Notes under the pieces: generated by a model
Database searches by the model: none
Seen by the model: only the letters and a program-made list of their open reading frames with translations
Told to the model about the DNA's origin: nothing
Assembly: GCA_036874045.1 (NCBI GenBank)
Contig: CM072336.1
Span: 11,961,001-12,025,000 of the forward strand
Reading direction: 5' to 3'
Source: Cymodocea nodosa
Lineage: Eukaryota; Streptophyta; Magnoliopsida; Alismatales; Cymodoceaceae
Length of the DNA: 64,000 nucleotides
Made by a program: the position numbers and the translations under genes
Shown here: piece by piece, positions 11,443 through 22,992 of the stretch
Layout: each line of letters begins with the position of its first letter
How positions within the stretch are numbered: position 1 is the stretch's first letter

Positions 11443-12658
11443 TGTAGGATCGTTGTATCACAAAAGGGGGGGGTGAATTGTGTCTTTAGTAATTAAAATT
11501 ACTAGCGGATAAAACAAGAGCACAAAACACTCGTAAATAAAATTCCATTCTTTATAAACTTTAAAGAAAGAATTTACAATATCTTTTCAGCTCAATTCCC
11601 TTCTTGACAATTTTGATACAGTAATGTCCGATATATAATTCAAATAGAAAATGAAGTCCTTATTCAAAACTAATTTCGAATTGTATAAAACCTTATCTTT
11701 TATGCATGTAGTTCCTTTCCTTCTTTTTGCTCAGCTTTGGTATCTCTTCTTCTCTAGTTGTTGAATTTCCAAACTTCTTGCATTTGTAGCTCTTTTTCTG
11801 AAATTGCTTGGAATTTCGAACCTTCTTCTGATGTTGGAGAATTTTTCTAAATATAAATATTCAAACTTAACTTTTCAATTAGGGATCCGGATTGAATATT
11901 CAAACTTGATTTTTGAGATTGGGATCTTTTCTTGTAATGTAGCTCGTACTCTCTATTAGTAGTCGAACTTTGTCTTCACGTTCAGCATGTTCATCCACTT
12001 AATCCATGTACTAATTTTTTCTTTAATTCAAATTACTATCTTTTTGAATTTCCACTTTCTCCACTATCATTTTGAATTTCCATGATCTCCACTCGTAGAT
12101 TCACCGAAACTTTATCTTTCTAAAGACTTGTAGAATATCTTCTAAGTCTTCATTTTAGTCGAACACTTATCCTTTAAGTCCTGTAAAAACTCGAACACTT
12201 ATCTATAACTCTTCGAGTTTTTACACCTGCAAAACACGTGACTGAACATAGAAAACTTATCTGTTCGTTAGTCATTTTATAAAACTCTAACAGTTATCTA
12301 TCCATGCCTATAAAAACTCGAACAGTTATCTAACTCTTTGATTTTCATTACCGAACGCACATGGAAAACACGTAACAACTTAAAACATTAAAAACACGCG
12401 TGTAGATAACTTAACTATACGAGTTTTTAACATAACTCTTCGACTAAATCGAAACATTAACTATCCAAAAGTTTAACTATGAAATGCTAACTATTCGAAA
12501 ACTGTAACTATCCGAAAGTTAACTATCTAAAATATTAAATGAAACTTTTCAATAATTTGTCAACATTTAATTACGTGACTATTATACTTAGAAAATATTA
12601 TTTAGACTTATTTAAAAACTTTAATAAAGCATTCATTATCAAAACAAAATTCCTAACA
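11443..12658 (-). repeat. 5' LTR of Sirevirus B
   Basis: 1,216 bp partner of 4770-5997, with the same ends and the same motif-rich section (12160-12540). It has fewer TAACTATCCGAAA units than the 3' LTR: a roughly 20-30 bp stretch near 12480 is shorter, a tandem-repeat length difference between the two LTRs. Confidence 0.9.
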
Positions 12659-12663
12659 CAGAT

Positions 12664-13092
12664 CATTAATCAAGATTACAAATAGAAAAATTAAACATTA
12701 AAATTAAGGATAATTTTCCTGATGAACAATTAATGACCATAAACACAATGCCTTGATATGCAGACATAGTTAATTACTTAGTTACTAGTTTAACACCTAA
12801 GGATTGGAATAAACAAAATAAGAAATTGTTCTTTTCAAAAGTAGAATATTACTATTGGGAAGACCCATACTTATTTAAGAAATGTCCTGATTTGGTTTTA
12901 AGGAGGTGTGTTCCAAAAACTGAATATCAGAGTATATTATCTTTCTATCAGACCAAGCATGTGGAGGATATTTTGGTTTAGGGAAAACTACTTCCAAAAT
13001 TCTACAATATGGATTCTATTGGCCAACACTATTCAAAGATGCTCATAAATACCGCTTAAGTTGTTTAAAATGTCAACAAATAGGAAGAATAT
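12664..13092 (+). pseudogene. Athila element G1: integrase N-terminal zinc domain
   Basis: Resumes the frame cut at 4769 (ADHLSRLQ region) and runs into the integrase N-terminus, with 'KCPDLVLRR' at about 12880-12906. The following HHCC-type zinc-binding segment aligns with the minus-strand copy at 61600-62040, including 'CLKCQQIGR' (about 13063-13089). A TGG-to-TGA stop lies near 12750, and a rearranged short stretch is present near 12950. It breaks at AATAT (13088-13092), the target duplication of the solo LTR inserted next. Confidence 0.8.
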
Positions 13093-14717
13093 TGTTTGGA
13101 TTAAAATGTTACATATTTTTATAGGATCTTATTGGTTAAATATATTTACATGAGATTTATTAAAGTCATATTATGCATTTATTTCATTATTTAACCAATA
13201 AGAACCAATCCCCATTTTATACAGTTAAAAGTAGGAAATTATTTCAAACATGCATCATTTATGAATTTTATGGATGACTTGATATTTTGATGTATTTATT
13301 GTTGTGAAAAGTTTATAATTCAATTGAAGATCATAGAAATTGAAGATTGGAGAAACAAAATCAAGTGGGATTTAATCCCAATCGTTGAATCAAAGATGGA
13401 TCTCCAAACTTGGAAACTCTCTCTATAAAAGAGAGTGAAGCACGTCTAGGTCTTCTCTCTTAGAGATTTTGTTTTCCACCTCCAACACCACCAGCTGTCA
13501 CCTCCTCTTGGAGCTCCACGTCTTGAAGCAAGGAAGGAGAACGCCGGTCATTCCACCACATCTCTTCAACTCGGATCTCATCATCTTCATCCCACAAGTC
13601 ATCTCCAACGTGAAAGCCTTCATCCCACATCTTGGAGGAGGGACGTCCACCACTACAAGGGTTCTCTTCTTCATTTGTGAGGTTCCACAAATTGTTTCTC
13701 CCCTTTCTCCTCTTCTTTGGCTTCAGATGTATCACTTTTTATCATGTTTCACGTAGGTAGTTATTTATGTTCTTAGTTTTCATTGTAATAGGGTAAAAGT
13801 AGAAAACAGATTCGTTGTTTGTTTGTTCCTTTTTGAATCCGTGAATCTTTGTTCTTTTCATCTGAAAATCATAAAAACAGGTGCTGTTATTGATATATAT
13901 TCATATATTGTTGTTTGTTGATGTTGAAATCCGGATATTACATTCTGTTATGCATGAAACAACATAGAATTCGTTGAAGGTTGTGCATGTTGTTTGTAGA
14001 TTTGCAGTTTTGTTGATCTGTTATTATTCCGAGATTTCATATGCATTCTGGAGCGATTCTGTTTAATTGAAAATTCTGAAAAAAATCTTAATCGTACTAT
14101 TATAAGCCTTCTGTGATTCTATAAAATTTCATAGCAAGCTGAGAAGATTTGTTGCCATTTTGAAGCCATAACTCTATCAAGCATAGAATTCGGTTTGAGA
14201 CTCTTTTGTCGTGATTGTAACGTGTTTTTTTCACAACTCAGATCGCATAAAAAATTCGAATAAATATTTCATTAATATATAAATTTTGTCTATTTTGCAA
14301 CGCATCTGATTTTGTAATTTTTGGTTGAGTAATTCGGGATTTATAAGGTTTTTAAGATACTGTTGTTAACGCGCAGAAGTTTCCAATTTTATGCATCATT
14401 TTCAATCCCCGAATTTTCAGTCATACATTCGTGCATTTTTAAGTGTGAAAATTTTTATATGAAGTCCACATTAACAGATCTGATTGAAATTAAATTTTCA
14501 GTCTAATCTGTTGATTGGTCGATAAATTAAAAATCTGTGGACTTACTTTTCTTGTAGTCTAATCTATTTTTGGAAAGTATTTGCTTACCATATTCTTGTA
14601 ATTAGAATCTTAGATTATCCCCATTTCTCTGTGGTTCGACCTGTACTTGCCGACGTACTTCATTGGACACCGTGTACTTGCGGTTTATAAATTTAAAACT
14701 TCTAAAATATCCAAACA
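13093..14717 (+). mobile_element. Solo LTR inserted in G1 integrase
   Basis: 1,625 bp with ends TGTTTGGAT...ATCCAAACA and a perfect 5-bp target duplication AATAT (13088-13092 and 14718-14722). The uninterrupted integrase copy at about 61590-61610 confirms the empty site. Its 3' part has the 'ggttcgacctgtacttgcc' box (14632-14650), placing it with Ty3/gypsy Tat/Athila-like LTRs in plus orientation. It lacks the TAACT motif arrays of the other LTRs. Complementary open frames at 13460-13756 are part of the LTR. Internal element sequence is gone, as expected after LTR-LTR recombination. Confidence 0.92.
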
Positions 14718-14722
14718 AATAT

Positions 14723-15687
14723 CAAAGAGGAATATGATGCCTCTGAACCCTATTATTGAAGTTGAAATCTTTGATGTGTAGGGAATAGATTTTATGGGTC
14801 CATTTCCTATGTCTAATCAATTTAATTATATATTGTTAGGGGTGGATTATGTATCTAAATGGATAAAAGCTATTCCTATAAAAACTAATGACAACAAAGT
14901 GGTAATACATTTTATAAGAACTAATATAATTGCTAGATTTGGAATACCTAAAGCTATTAGTAGTGATAGAGGAACTCATTTCTGTAATAAAAGTTTTGAA
15001 GCATTAATGAAGAAATATGGAGTAAATCACAAAATAGCAACAACATATCATCTGCAAACAAGTAGACAAGTAGAAAGTGCAAACAAACAAATTAAGTTAA
15101 TCTTAAAAAAAGTAGTAAATCCTACTAGAACAAATTGGGCTAATAGATTAATAGATGCACTTTGGGCTTATAGAATTGCTTATAAGACAAGCTTAGGTAT
15201 GTCACCTTTTAGGATAGTATATGGAAAAAGTTGCCATTTACTAACTGAAATTGAACATAAAGCTTATTGGGCATTAAAAACTCTAAACACTAATTTAAAT
15301 TAAGTTGCTGAAAATAGAAAAATGCAATTGATTGAATTAGAAGAATTTAGGAATGAAGCTTATTTGAAAATCGTAAAAGAAAAAGAGAAAATGAAGCTTT
15401 GGCATGACAAGAAAATTATTCCAAAAACTTTTGAAATAGGACAAGAAGTATATCTATATATGAATAAACTTCATAACCATCTAGGAAAATTGAGATCAAG
15501 ATGGGCATGACCTTACATAATTCGAAACATTTACTCCTATGGAACAATTGAAATTGAAAATCCTAAAAATCAGAATATATTTAAAGTAAATGGACAAAGA
15601 CTTAGACCTATTCTAAAAATTCCAAAAAGTTCCTTTGGAATTATAGAAGAAATAAGAGTAGAGGACTACTTGAGCTTTATTAAGTAA
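14723..15687 (+). pseudogene. Athila element G1: integrase core and C-terminus
   Basis: Ty3/gypsy integrase, which inserts the cDNA copy. Visible are 'GIDFMGPFPM' (about 14787), first acidic residue in 'GVDYVSKWIKAIP', second in 'SSDRGTHF' (about 14962-14985) and the catalytic E in 'RQVESANKQIK' (about 15065-15095). The C-terminal domain holds 'KLWHDKKIIPK' and 'LRSRWA'. Stops lie at about 14779 (W codon), 15301 (Q codon) and 15508 (GGA to TGA). Without those it would read to the TAA at about 15685, the same end as in the minus-strand copy (60639). It is followed by a noncoding spacer and ORF3. Confidence 0.9.
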
Positions 15688-15699
15688 ATATACATATGT

Positions 15700-16092
15700 T
15701 TGTTTTGGAAAAAAAAAAAACTTATTATTTTAATATAGTCGTGGTCTAACCGAAAGAAATTATCAGTTTTACTAAAACATATATTAAAAGAAAAAACTCT
15801 ATTATGATCATAGCGAAAGGATCCATCGGTTTGACAACTAAAAAAAGGAAAATATATATATTATATTAAGTAAAAGTGTCGGTTTGATCGAAACAAAGTA
15901 TCGATTCAATCTAATATAAAACTAAACTAAATAATAATAAATAAATAAATAAAATGTATTTAATTTTGGTTCAATTGAGAAAGTATAATAGCTTGACCGA
16001 AAGTAAGAAAAGTAAAATCAAGAATTGGTCAAACCAGAAATTTTTTCAATATAGACCGAAGTTTTAGTATTGTATTTGCATTGTTTTATTAG
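15700..16092 (+). repeat. Spacer with CGGTTNNACCGA-type palindromic motifs (G1)
   Basis: AT-rich noncoding stretch between integrase and ORF3. It holds repeated motifs of the type 'tcggtttgaccga' or 'ggtctaaccgaaag' (at about 15739, 15828, 15887, 15967, 15996 and 16027). The minus-strand Athila copy has a matching spacer at 60400-60600. No ORF is seen. Confidence 0.65.
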
Positions 16093-16398
16093 TATAACTG
16101 TACGGGAAGTCCATTGAGTTAAGCATAACCCAATGAACTTTCTCCATTGAGTTAACTATAACTCAACGGAGTACTGTAGTTAAGTCCATGAACTTAGTCC
16201 ATGGAGTTAATGGTAAGTCCACGAAGAAGTGAGTGAGAGAGCAAGAGTTTGAGTGGGAAATGACCCGATTACCCAACACAAACTTAGGGTTTATTTAAGC
16301 TAAAACTTAGGAATTTGGGGCATTATCCGCAAAACCATCTAGCATATAGAGCACCAAAAATCGTTCAATTTCGTTCCATAATACCACGAAGATACAAG
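16093..16398 (+). promoter_or_regulatory. Candidate ORF3 leader with TAACT palindromes and TATA-like box
   Basis: Begins with inverted repeats such as 'ccattgagttaactataact' (about 16143). These give way to a stretch well conserved with the minus-strand copy (60086-60370), including 'gggaaatgacccgattaccc' (16256-16275) and a TATA-like 'ggtttatttaagctaaaact' (16289-16308) about 100 bp before the first ATG. The element would need a way to express ORF3 downstream of pol. An internal promoter here is an inference. Confidence 0.35.
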
Positions 16399-18590
16399 AT
16401 GACGCCAGAATTCTAGGAAGCAGTTGACACTACAAGATTTCTCAAGGAGTCAAAGGAATGGCATACACGATAGAAGATCAGGAACACGACATAGGAAAAA
16501 GAATTAGAAAAGGTAGAATCTGATATTTTCTACTAGACAAGAGTTTTGGTTGATTTAAATATTAGAATACCTCAAATAGTAGAAACTAGAATTAAAGTAG
16601 CATTAGAGATGGCTGTGAATAGAGAAAGGAGAGGTTGCCCTAGAGTTGATCTGACGCAAGTCACGACTGTGGTTTGTAAGATATATTGCTGGACACGCCT
16701 AGTGGGACATTAGGGAGCAACAAAAGAAAGCGGCTGAAGAGCCTACTACTGAAAAACTTGCTACAGAGGAACAACAGCCAGGACCATTAATTCCACCACC
16801 TAGGCTGATAGGAAGAGAAGCATTTTTGGGGCCATCAACATCAGAGGAATGGAGAGAATTTGTAGAGCTCGTGAAAGTTGCCAAGAGCCAAGGAAATTCT
16901 AAAGATATGGTAGTGGCAAAGACTCATTTACTTTATGATGCACTATGCAAGAAGAGAGTCGAAGATAAGTTGAAGGCCTAGTATAAAATTAAATTAGAAC
17001 AACATTCTGAAGCAGCTAGATCACTAACTACGAGAGAAACTGAAGCTAGTCCTTCTAGACCAGTAAATGTTAAGTAGGAAGAGCTAGTACCTATGGCTCG
17101 AGGGCTTGGAGAGCCCAATTTTGTTGACATAGCCTCAGAGGAAGAAGAGGAAGAATAGGCACAACTAATAAGATGAAGAAAAGAAAAAGAAAAAGTGTTT
17201 GAGGCTAAGGAAATAGTTAAATTCGAACCTATATTATCAATAGGGCCTAAAGAGCCCATTTTTGTTATTCTATTATCCAAATTTTAGGAGTAGGAGTAGT
17301 AGCAACAAAAACAAAGAAAAGAAGAAAAACAAACTGAAATTAGCCTACAACCTGCACAAATAGAAGAAATAATTAGGGCAGAAGCTAATTTGCCCAAGAC
17401 TCCATTCCAATCTACTAATGATTCAAAAAAATAGTAACATTAGAGATTGGTTGTGAGGAGGAAGAAAAAACAAAAGAAGCTAAACAAGAACATATTGAAC
17501 AAAGAGGAAATGACTCGACAAATTCCACTGAAGAAGGAGACTCTTTAGCAATTTATTGAGAAAGTACAAGGAAAAAGAGTGAAGAGTTCTGCCGGCTATC
17601 CACCACAAACAGAAGTAGGAACTGAATTGTAGGAATCTCTCGATCATTTTCAACAAACACCAGTTCAGCACCTTGAGGAAGTAGTAGAAAAACAAACCCT
17701 AGTAGAGGAACAATTTCAAATTCCTGACCCTTCCCAACAACAAGTTCTGAATGACGTATGTTTTTGGAGTTAGGAAGCAATGAATAAATATGAAGAGATA
17801 AAGGGGTTTGATATTATATATAGTAGACCAATAAAGTAGGATGGCATGGAGGACATTAAAGAATTATTTGAGTTCTTGGGTCTATTTGTAATTTATTTCT
17901 CAATAGAATGGGCATGCAGTGTATGAAAATCTAGTACCCTATTTTTATGCAAATTTAAGAGATGAGGAAAGAGGATTAATTTCTAATGTGGAGCAAGTTG
18001 ATGTACTGATAACACCAGAGCTTCTCCACCATATTTTTGGACTCAAAAATGAAGGAAAAGAAATTCTTAAGAGCACGACTGTAGTCGAGTGTACAGAACA
18101 GGAAATAAAAGATTATTTAACTATCAATCCCAGTGTGCCATTATTAAATAGATTGAAGTACTTAAATGGTAAAGCATACTTGGTAGCTAACATTTTGATT
18201 AAAAATGTCTACCAACGACAAGGCCATGATATAGAATTAAGTTAGTTTGTTAAATGGGACACATATGCAAGTATGAACAAAATTCAAGTAAATTGATTTG
18301 AAGTTTTTATCTCCAAGTTGAGGACAGCATAAAAAAAATTATTCTATGGAGATCTGATTCCACTACTGATGGTGGACAGTATTGACTTCACCAGATGGAC
18401 ATCCAAAAAGATGAAATCTAGGGCTATCTCAATGAAGGAATACAAGAATCATTTGACTGTTGTTGTTGGAACATGTGTTGCAAGATCTTCTGGAGAAAAA
18501 ACAAGTCGAGACTGTAGAGTGTATAAATCAATTAGAGCAATAATTAGAAAAACTCCAAAAGGAAGTAGATGAATTAAGAAAAAAAAATTA
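16399..18590 (+). pseudogene. ORF3 of Athila element G1
   Basis: Heavily broken plus-strand counterpart of 57860-60085. From the first ATG (16399) there is a stop after five codons (EF-TAG), then more stops and frame changes. Recognisable parts are 'VDLNIRIPQIVETRI' (about 16547-16591), 'GEPNFVDIASEEEEE' (about 17110-17155), 'EPIFVILLS' (about 17250-17276), and the C-terminal domain with 'LITPELLHHIFGLKNEGKE' (18008-18062) and 'LNGKAYLVANILIKNVYQR' (about 18160-18220). It ends next to the LTR of Sirevirus C. Role unknown. Its position after integrase is that of env-like ORFs, but I see no signal peptide or membrane span. Confidence 0.75.
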
Positions 18591-18596
18591 AATGTA

Positions 18597-20133
18597 TGTA
18601 GGATCGTATGGCTACATAATAGGGGGGTGAATTGTGTTTTTCAACATTTTCGATTATAATTGAAACTTCAAGATTAAAAACAAGTCGAGACACTATTTTC
18701 ATAAAATCATTTTTATTTAAGGTTTCAATTACAATATACAATTCAATTCTCCTCAGAAATTGTAGATGTAATTTATATATCAATACCATGTTTCATCTAT
18801 ATAATTTCATAACTACAAATAGAGAAAACTAATTTGCGAAATTTAAAATATTTCTCCCTATTTGAGATCTTTCTTCTTCTTCTTCTTCTTCAGCAATCCT
18901 TCAGTGATGAATATCTTGTCTTTCTCTACTTCACCGAACTTGCTTTCTCTTGATACTTCAGATCTTCAGTGACATAAATCTGACCTTTTTTGCTTCACTG
19001 AAGTTTTTTTCATCTAAGAGCTTTGCCCTAAAGAGGTGCTTTTGATCCCTGAAAAGATTTTTTGTTTGGTGTGCAGGGATAACTGATCAACGAGAATTCT
19101 ATGCCTCTTATACTGTATTTTCATTTCATGCATATCATCCACGTTTAATCACTACCAGTTTTCCACTTCTTCACGTCTTCTCTTTTTCCTTCATCGAAAT
19201 ACACACGTTTTGACCCACATTTACATTTCAAATTTTCTTTAATCATCAATCCTAGATCTCTAAAAAATTTCCTACAAAATAAACTTTCTCATCCAAAATT
19301 TTTCATCAAGTGTAATAAGAAGTCGTTGTGTTAATGTTAACTAAACAAGTAGTATAGGTAGATTTATAACTTAACGTTTCTAACTTAACGAGTTCCTCAT
19401 GTGCCAACTCGCGTGACAAGTACTATAGCTAACTCAACAAACTAAGTCTGTGGTGTTACGCTAACTCAACAAACAAGCTTCGTGGTGTTATGATAACTCA
19501 ATGAACTAGTAATAAACAAATGTTTTTATAATAAGAATTTTACCATGTGCAATAATAACTTAAGTTTATAACGCTAACCTAACGCATTGCCTTAGTGTTC
19601 AATATAGCAACTCAACGCGTGTAGTTATGTTAACTTAACAAGTTAAACATGTGCAACTCACATGATATAATATAACATTTGTAACATTTAATTTCACCAC
19701 GTATACAACACTAACTTAACGAGTTTGTCTCTTCTTTTACTCACTAACTTAACGAGTTCTCACGTGACCTATTTTAACCTTTAAGCATCTAACTTAATGA
19801 GTTCTCACATGACCTCTATACGAATAAAACTCTAACTTAATGAGTTGTCTAAACGTGCATTATTCATGATACAAAAAATATAACTTTAAAGCATATCATG
19901 CTTTTCAATAAAAACACACGTTAACTTAACATTTAGTTAAATGAGAAATTAATGCAACGAAACGACTAGTTATTTAACTTAGTATAATTTCAAATCCAAT
20001 ACAGACAAGTATTTATATTAGTAAACTTTTTCTATATTAATTGATGTTCTTAATTTCCTTTCACAAGCAATAGTAATTGAGCAAATATGATTACTTTCAT
20101 TCATCACACATCATCAAAACAAAATACTCAACA
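18597..20133 (-). repeat. 3' LTR of Sirevirus C
   Basis: 1,537 bp, TGTAGGATCG...ACTCAACA on the plus strand. The first 40 bp match the ends of the element B LTR. From 19320 to 19990 it carries about fifteen 'taacttaacgagtt' or 'aactcaacaaact' motifs, often with 'acgtg' between them. No coding potential. Confidence 0.85.
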
Positions 20134-20147
20134 ATCTCCCCCTTTTT
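20134..20147 (-). promoter_or_regulatory. Polypurine tract of Sirevirus C
   Basis: On the minus strand 'aaaaagggggagat' abuts the LTR start (TGTTGAG). The following 'gatgatgacaaaacc' is shared with element B. A second purine-rich tract, 'aaagggggagatga' on the minus strand, lies at about 20470-20483, so the tract is duplicated as is often seen in Sireviruses. Confidence 0.8.
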
Positions 20148-20689
20148 GATGATGACAAAACCATATTAAATCAATTATGAAATATATATAACTCAACAAA
20201 GCACCTTCGTTGAGTTAATTTTTAATTCAAGAAACAAGTTTGTTGACTTAAGTTCACTTAAACTTATTTCTATTGTTTGTGTAAAATTCACCTCTCAGAA
20301 ATAAAACTTTCAGATGTCAATAATTACATAAGTATCTTTCAGATTTTAATAACCATATAATTATCTTTCAGATTACATTATCATCTACAATAACCACTTA
20401 AATATCATCTCCCTTTATAATATATGCAATTAAAATCATAATCATCTCTTCTTTTGAATTTATAATCATCATCTCCCCCTTTTTGTCATTAATCAAAAAG
20501 ATGATTACATAGTATATAAATCAAGAGATATATTTACTGCTAAACTTTCTATAAACAATAATAAGAATTGTAACCATTTACAAAAAAATGTATTGTTCAA
20601 ATAATCAAACAATAAATACAAACATTACATTTTATATTCAGAAACAAGCAAACAGACAAATGACTTGACATTTATCTATTCCTCCTAAG

Positions 20690-22992
20690 GATATCACTAA
20701 TAGCATTACATATTTTATCTCCTAGATGCCTAATATCATTTTTGATTTCGTTAAGCACATCATCTAGGGAAAGAGGTAGCTAGGGTTGCTGTTCTGCTCG
20801 AACTGAATAACTTGGCTGTATAGGTGATTGTATCTGTTCTATACATTCTAGTTGTTGTTGTTGTTGTTGTTGTTGTTGTTGAGGTTGAGGTTGAGGTTGA
20901 TGCATGGCTTGGAATCTTTGCAAATCTTTTACACTAAAAGCTCTCATGCTTTTAGTTTCAGAGGGTCAATCAGATAAATTTAATTGGTTTGCAAGGAGTC
21001 TGCATACAGCATCACCAAAAAATAACTTTGAACTCATATGCTGTAGTTGAGAAATGAAAACATCAAACCAATTGATTTAAATTCTGTTCAAGAGGCCATA
21101 AGTTGCATATAAACAACTTCTGCTGAGTTCCAGATTATGTCCGACTCTCTAAAATAAATTGGTATCTAATATATTTGCAATAAATGTTGCCTCTACATTC
21201 AGATTTTCCATTAAACTCATTTCACTGTATACATCTAGAATCTTTGATAGCGAGTGAATGTCCCATTCTAGTTGTCTGATCGTGTTAAATCTATTTGTAA
21301 CAACACCTTCATTTTTTAATCCCAAAACTTCAAAAATTAGTTCAGGAGACAATGTGAACTCCTGTTGATGTATTTGAGTTGTCAATATATTGTCATTCTT
21401 GACCAGATTGCTATAAAAGCTGTAATAAGCTCTTTGTATTGCTTCCATTCTGTTACAACTGGCAAGAATTGAATTAGGCCTTGAAACTCAAATAGTTCTC
21501 TTATTTCCATCAGATTTCTGAACTTTATTGGACGAGCATGCAGAATCTAACATGTAATCAAATTATTGTATTTCTACAATGCTTCCACAGATCTAAAATG
21601 AATTGAATTACCTTGAATGTGTAATACATTATACAAAGAAGGTGATACCTAAAGCCTTGATTTAGAATTTAATTCATCTTCAGGAACCTCTTCTTCAAAA
21701 TAAATGTTATGTTGTTCCTCTATGAAAATATTTTCTTGAAGCTACGTATGTAAGCTTGATTCTCCAACTTCAACATTGTAAGGAACATCTTCAATATCCT
21801 CTACATTCATTAGTTTAGTCTATATAGAATAGTTAGAGTGCAATTTTTCTACAAATTCTACAGCTGGTGTATCTATCTATAATTGTTCATTTTGTTCAAC
21901 AAATATCTCCATTGATACATACTGTGAATTCTCAGACTCTGCTTCTATAGATTCTGAAGAAGGCTGATGGACATTAAGCTCTTCTAGAGTCTTAACTTTT
22001 TCAATATCTGCTACTCTAGACAATTCAACCTATGAACTAGTTACTACCTCAACATTTTCAATTATATCTGTAATAACTTGTTCTATGTCAATTTCCTAAT
22101 GCTCTGATTGTTCAATTTGTACATCATCAAGGCTTGAACCAATAGAAAAACTTGAACTTATATTTGACTTGGATTTCTTTTCAAGTTTTCTAGTAAGAGA
22201 AAATAAAGTCTCATTATCTTCATCAGCTTTAGTATACTCGGAACTGATGAGTTTTTCTGATGCAGTAAAAAGAACAATGTCTAGACATACATTGTCCTTT
22301 GGAAATAAATGCTTATCTGATTTTTCTTTTCCAACAAACTTTGTTTCCTTAGACAATATTTTCCTGATTTTTCTTCTTCTATAACAAGTCAGTCTCTCTT
22401 CTTCAAGTATTGTTGTTTTCTTTTGAAATTGTTGCATAAAAGTTTTCTGGTTCAATTCTTCTAATGCACTTTCTATTACTACTACCTTTCGAAGACCTTC
22501 AACTTTTCTTTTATCCACAACAATATTTGTTTGTTTTTCTTTTGAATACAGAGTAGGAATAATAGATTCATGTTCTTCCTCAAATGCATGTAATATTGTA
22601 CCATTTATGGGTGTTTGAGGAATTCTAGTTGATGAACCTACACCTTTTTCCATATATTTAGCATACTGTTCCAAAAATGCAATTTCGGCACACTTCATTC
22701 TATATTCTCTATCAAACTTGCTTCAAATACCCATGTATTTAATACTTTCATCAGTGTTATGAAGTTCGAGTCTAACATCATTCAGTATTCCTTCAGGAAA
22801 GAAGTATTCACTATAAATTTTTGCTAACCTTTTGTCAACTTGAAGTATTTTCTTAAACCAAGCTCGTGGAACTTCATCATTATCTATTTCTTTTCCTTTT
22901 CCATTTCCTCTGCCTTTGTCACGACCTTTGTAGAACTTGGAGACCATCATCGCAGGATGTAACAGCAATAAGCGTGAAAGATTTTCAGACAA
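20690..22992 (-). pseudogene. ORF3 of Sirevirus C
   Basis: Minus-strand ORF3. It opens at 22992 with a hydrophobic-rich start, then a basic glycine/lysine run 'GRDKGRGNGKGKEID' (about 22870-22920). The middle is charged and acidic with no recognised domain (22698-22096 is open), followed by a degenerate linker. The C-terminal domain contains 'RELFEFQGLIQFLP' (about 21460-21510), 'TLSPELIFEVLGLKNEG' (21300-21360) and 'NLNVEATFIANIL' (about 21165-21210). It then goes out of frame and ends in a glutamine-coding repeat (20840-20880) plus a tail. Stops near 22720, 22095 and several below 22000. Homologous to ORF3 of elements B and D and of the Athila copies. Confidence 0.7.

Larger units (their letters stand above)
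4770..12658 (-). mobile_element. Complete but internally deleted Sirevirus (element B)
   Basis: A 7.9 kb Ty1/copia-type LTR retrotransposon lying on the minus strand and nested inside Athila G1. The ends are TGTAGG... (4770) and ...CCTAACA (12658), flanked by a perfect 5-bp target duplication CAGAT (4765-4769 and 12659-12663). The order on the minus strand is 5' LTR, Met-tRNA-type primer site, gag, protease, GAG-pre-integrase, then an abrupt jump (about 8784) to ORF3, polypurine tract and 3' LTR. Integrase, RT and RNase H are absent, so any movement would have needed enzymes from a relative. Compared with element D at 47.4-51.4 kb the gap is a clean internal deletion. Confidence 0.9.

Noticed and set aside
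13460-13756. Complementary open frames on both strands
   Set aside because: They lie within a solo LTR with clear ends and target duplication, and have no recognisable product.
20840-20880. Trinucleotide repeat as a stand-alone microsatellite
   Set aside because: It corresponds to the glutamine tail of ORF3, matching the equivalent position in Sirevirus B.
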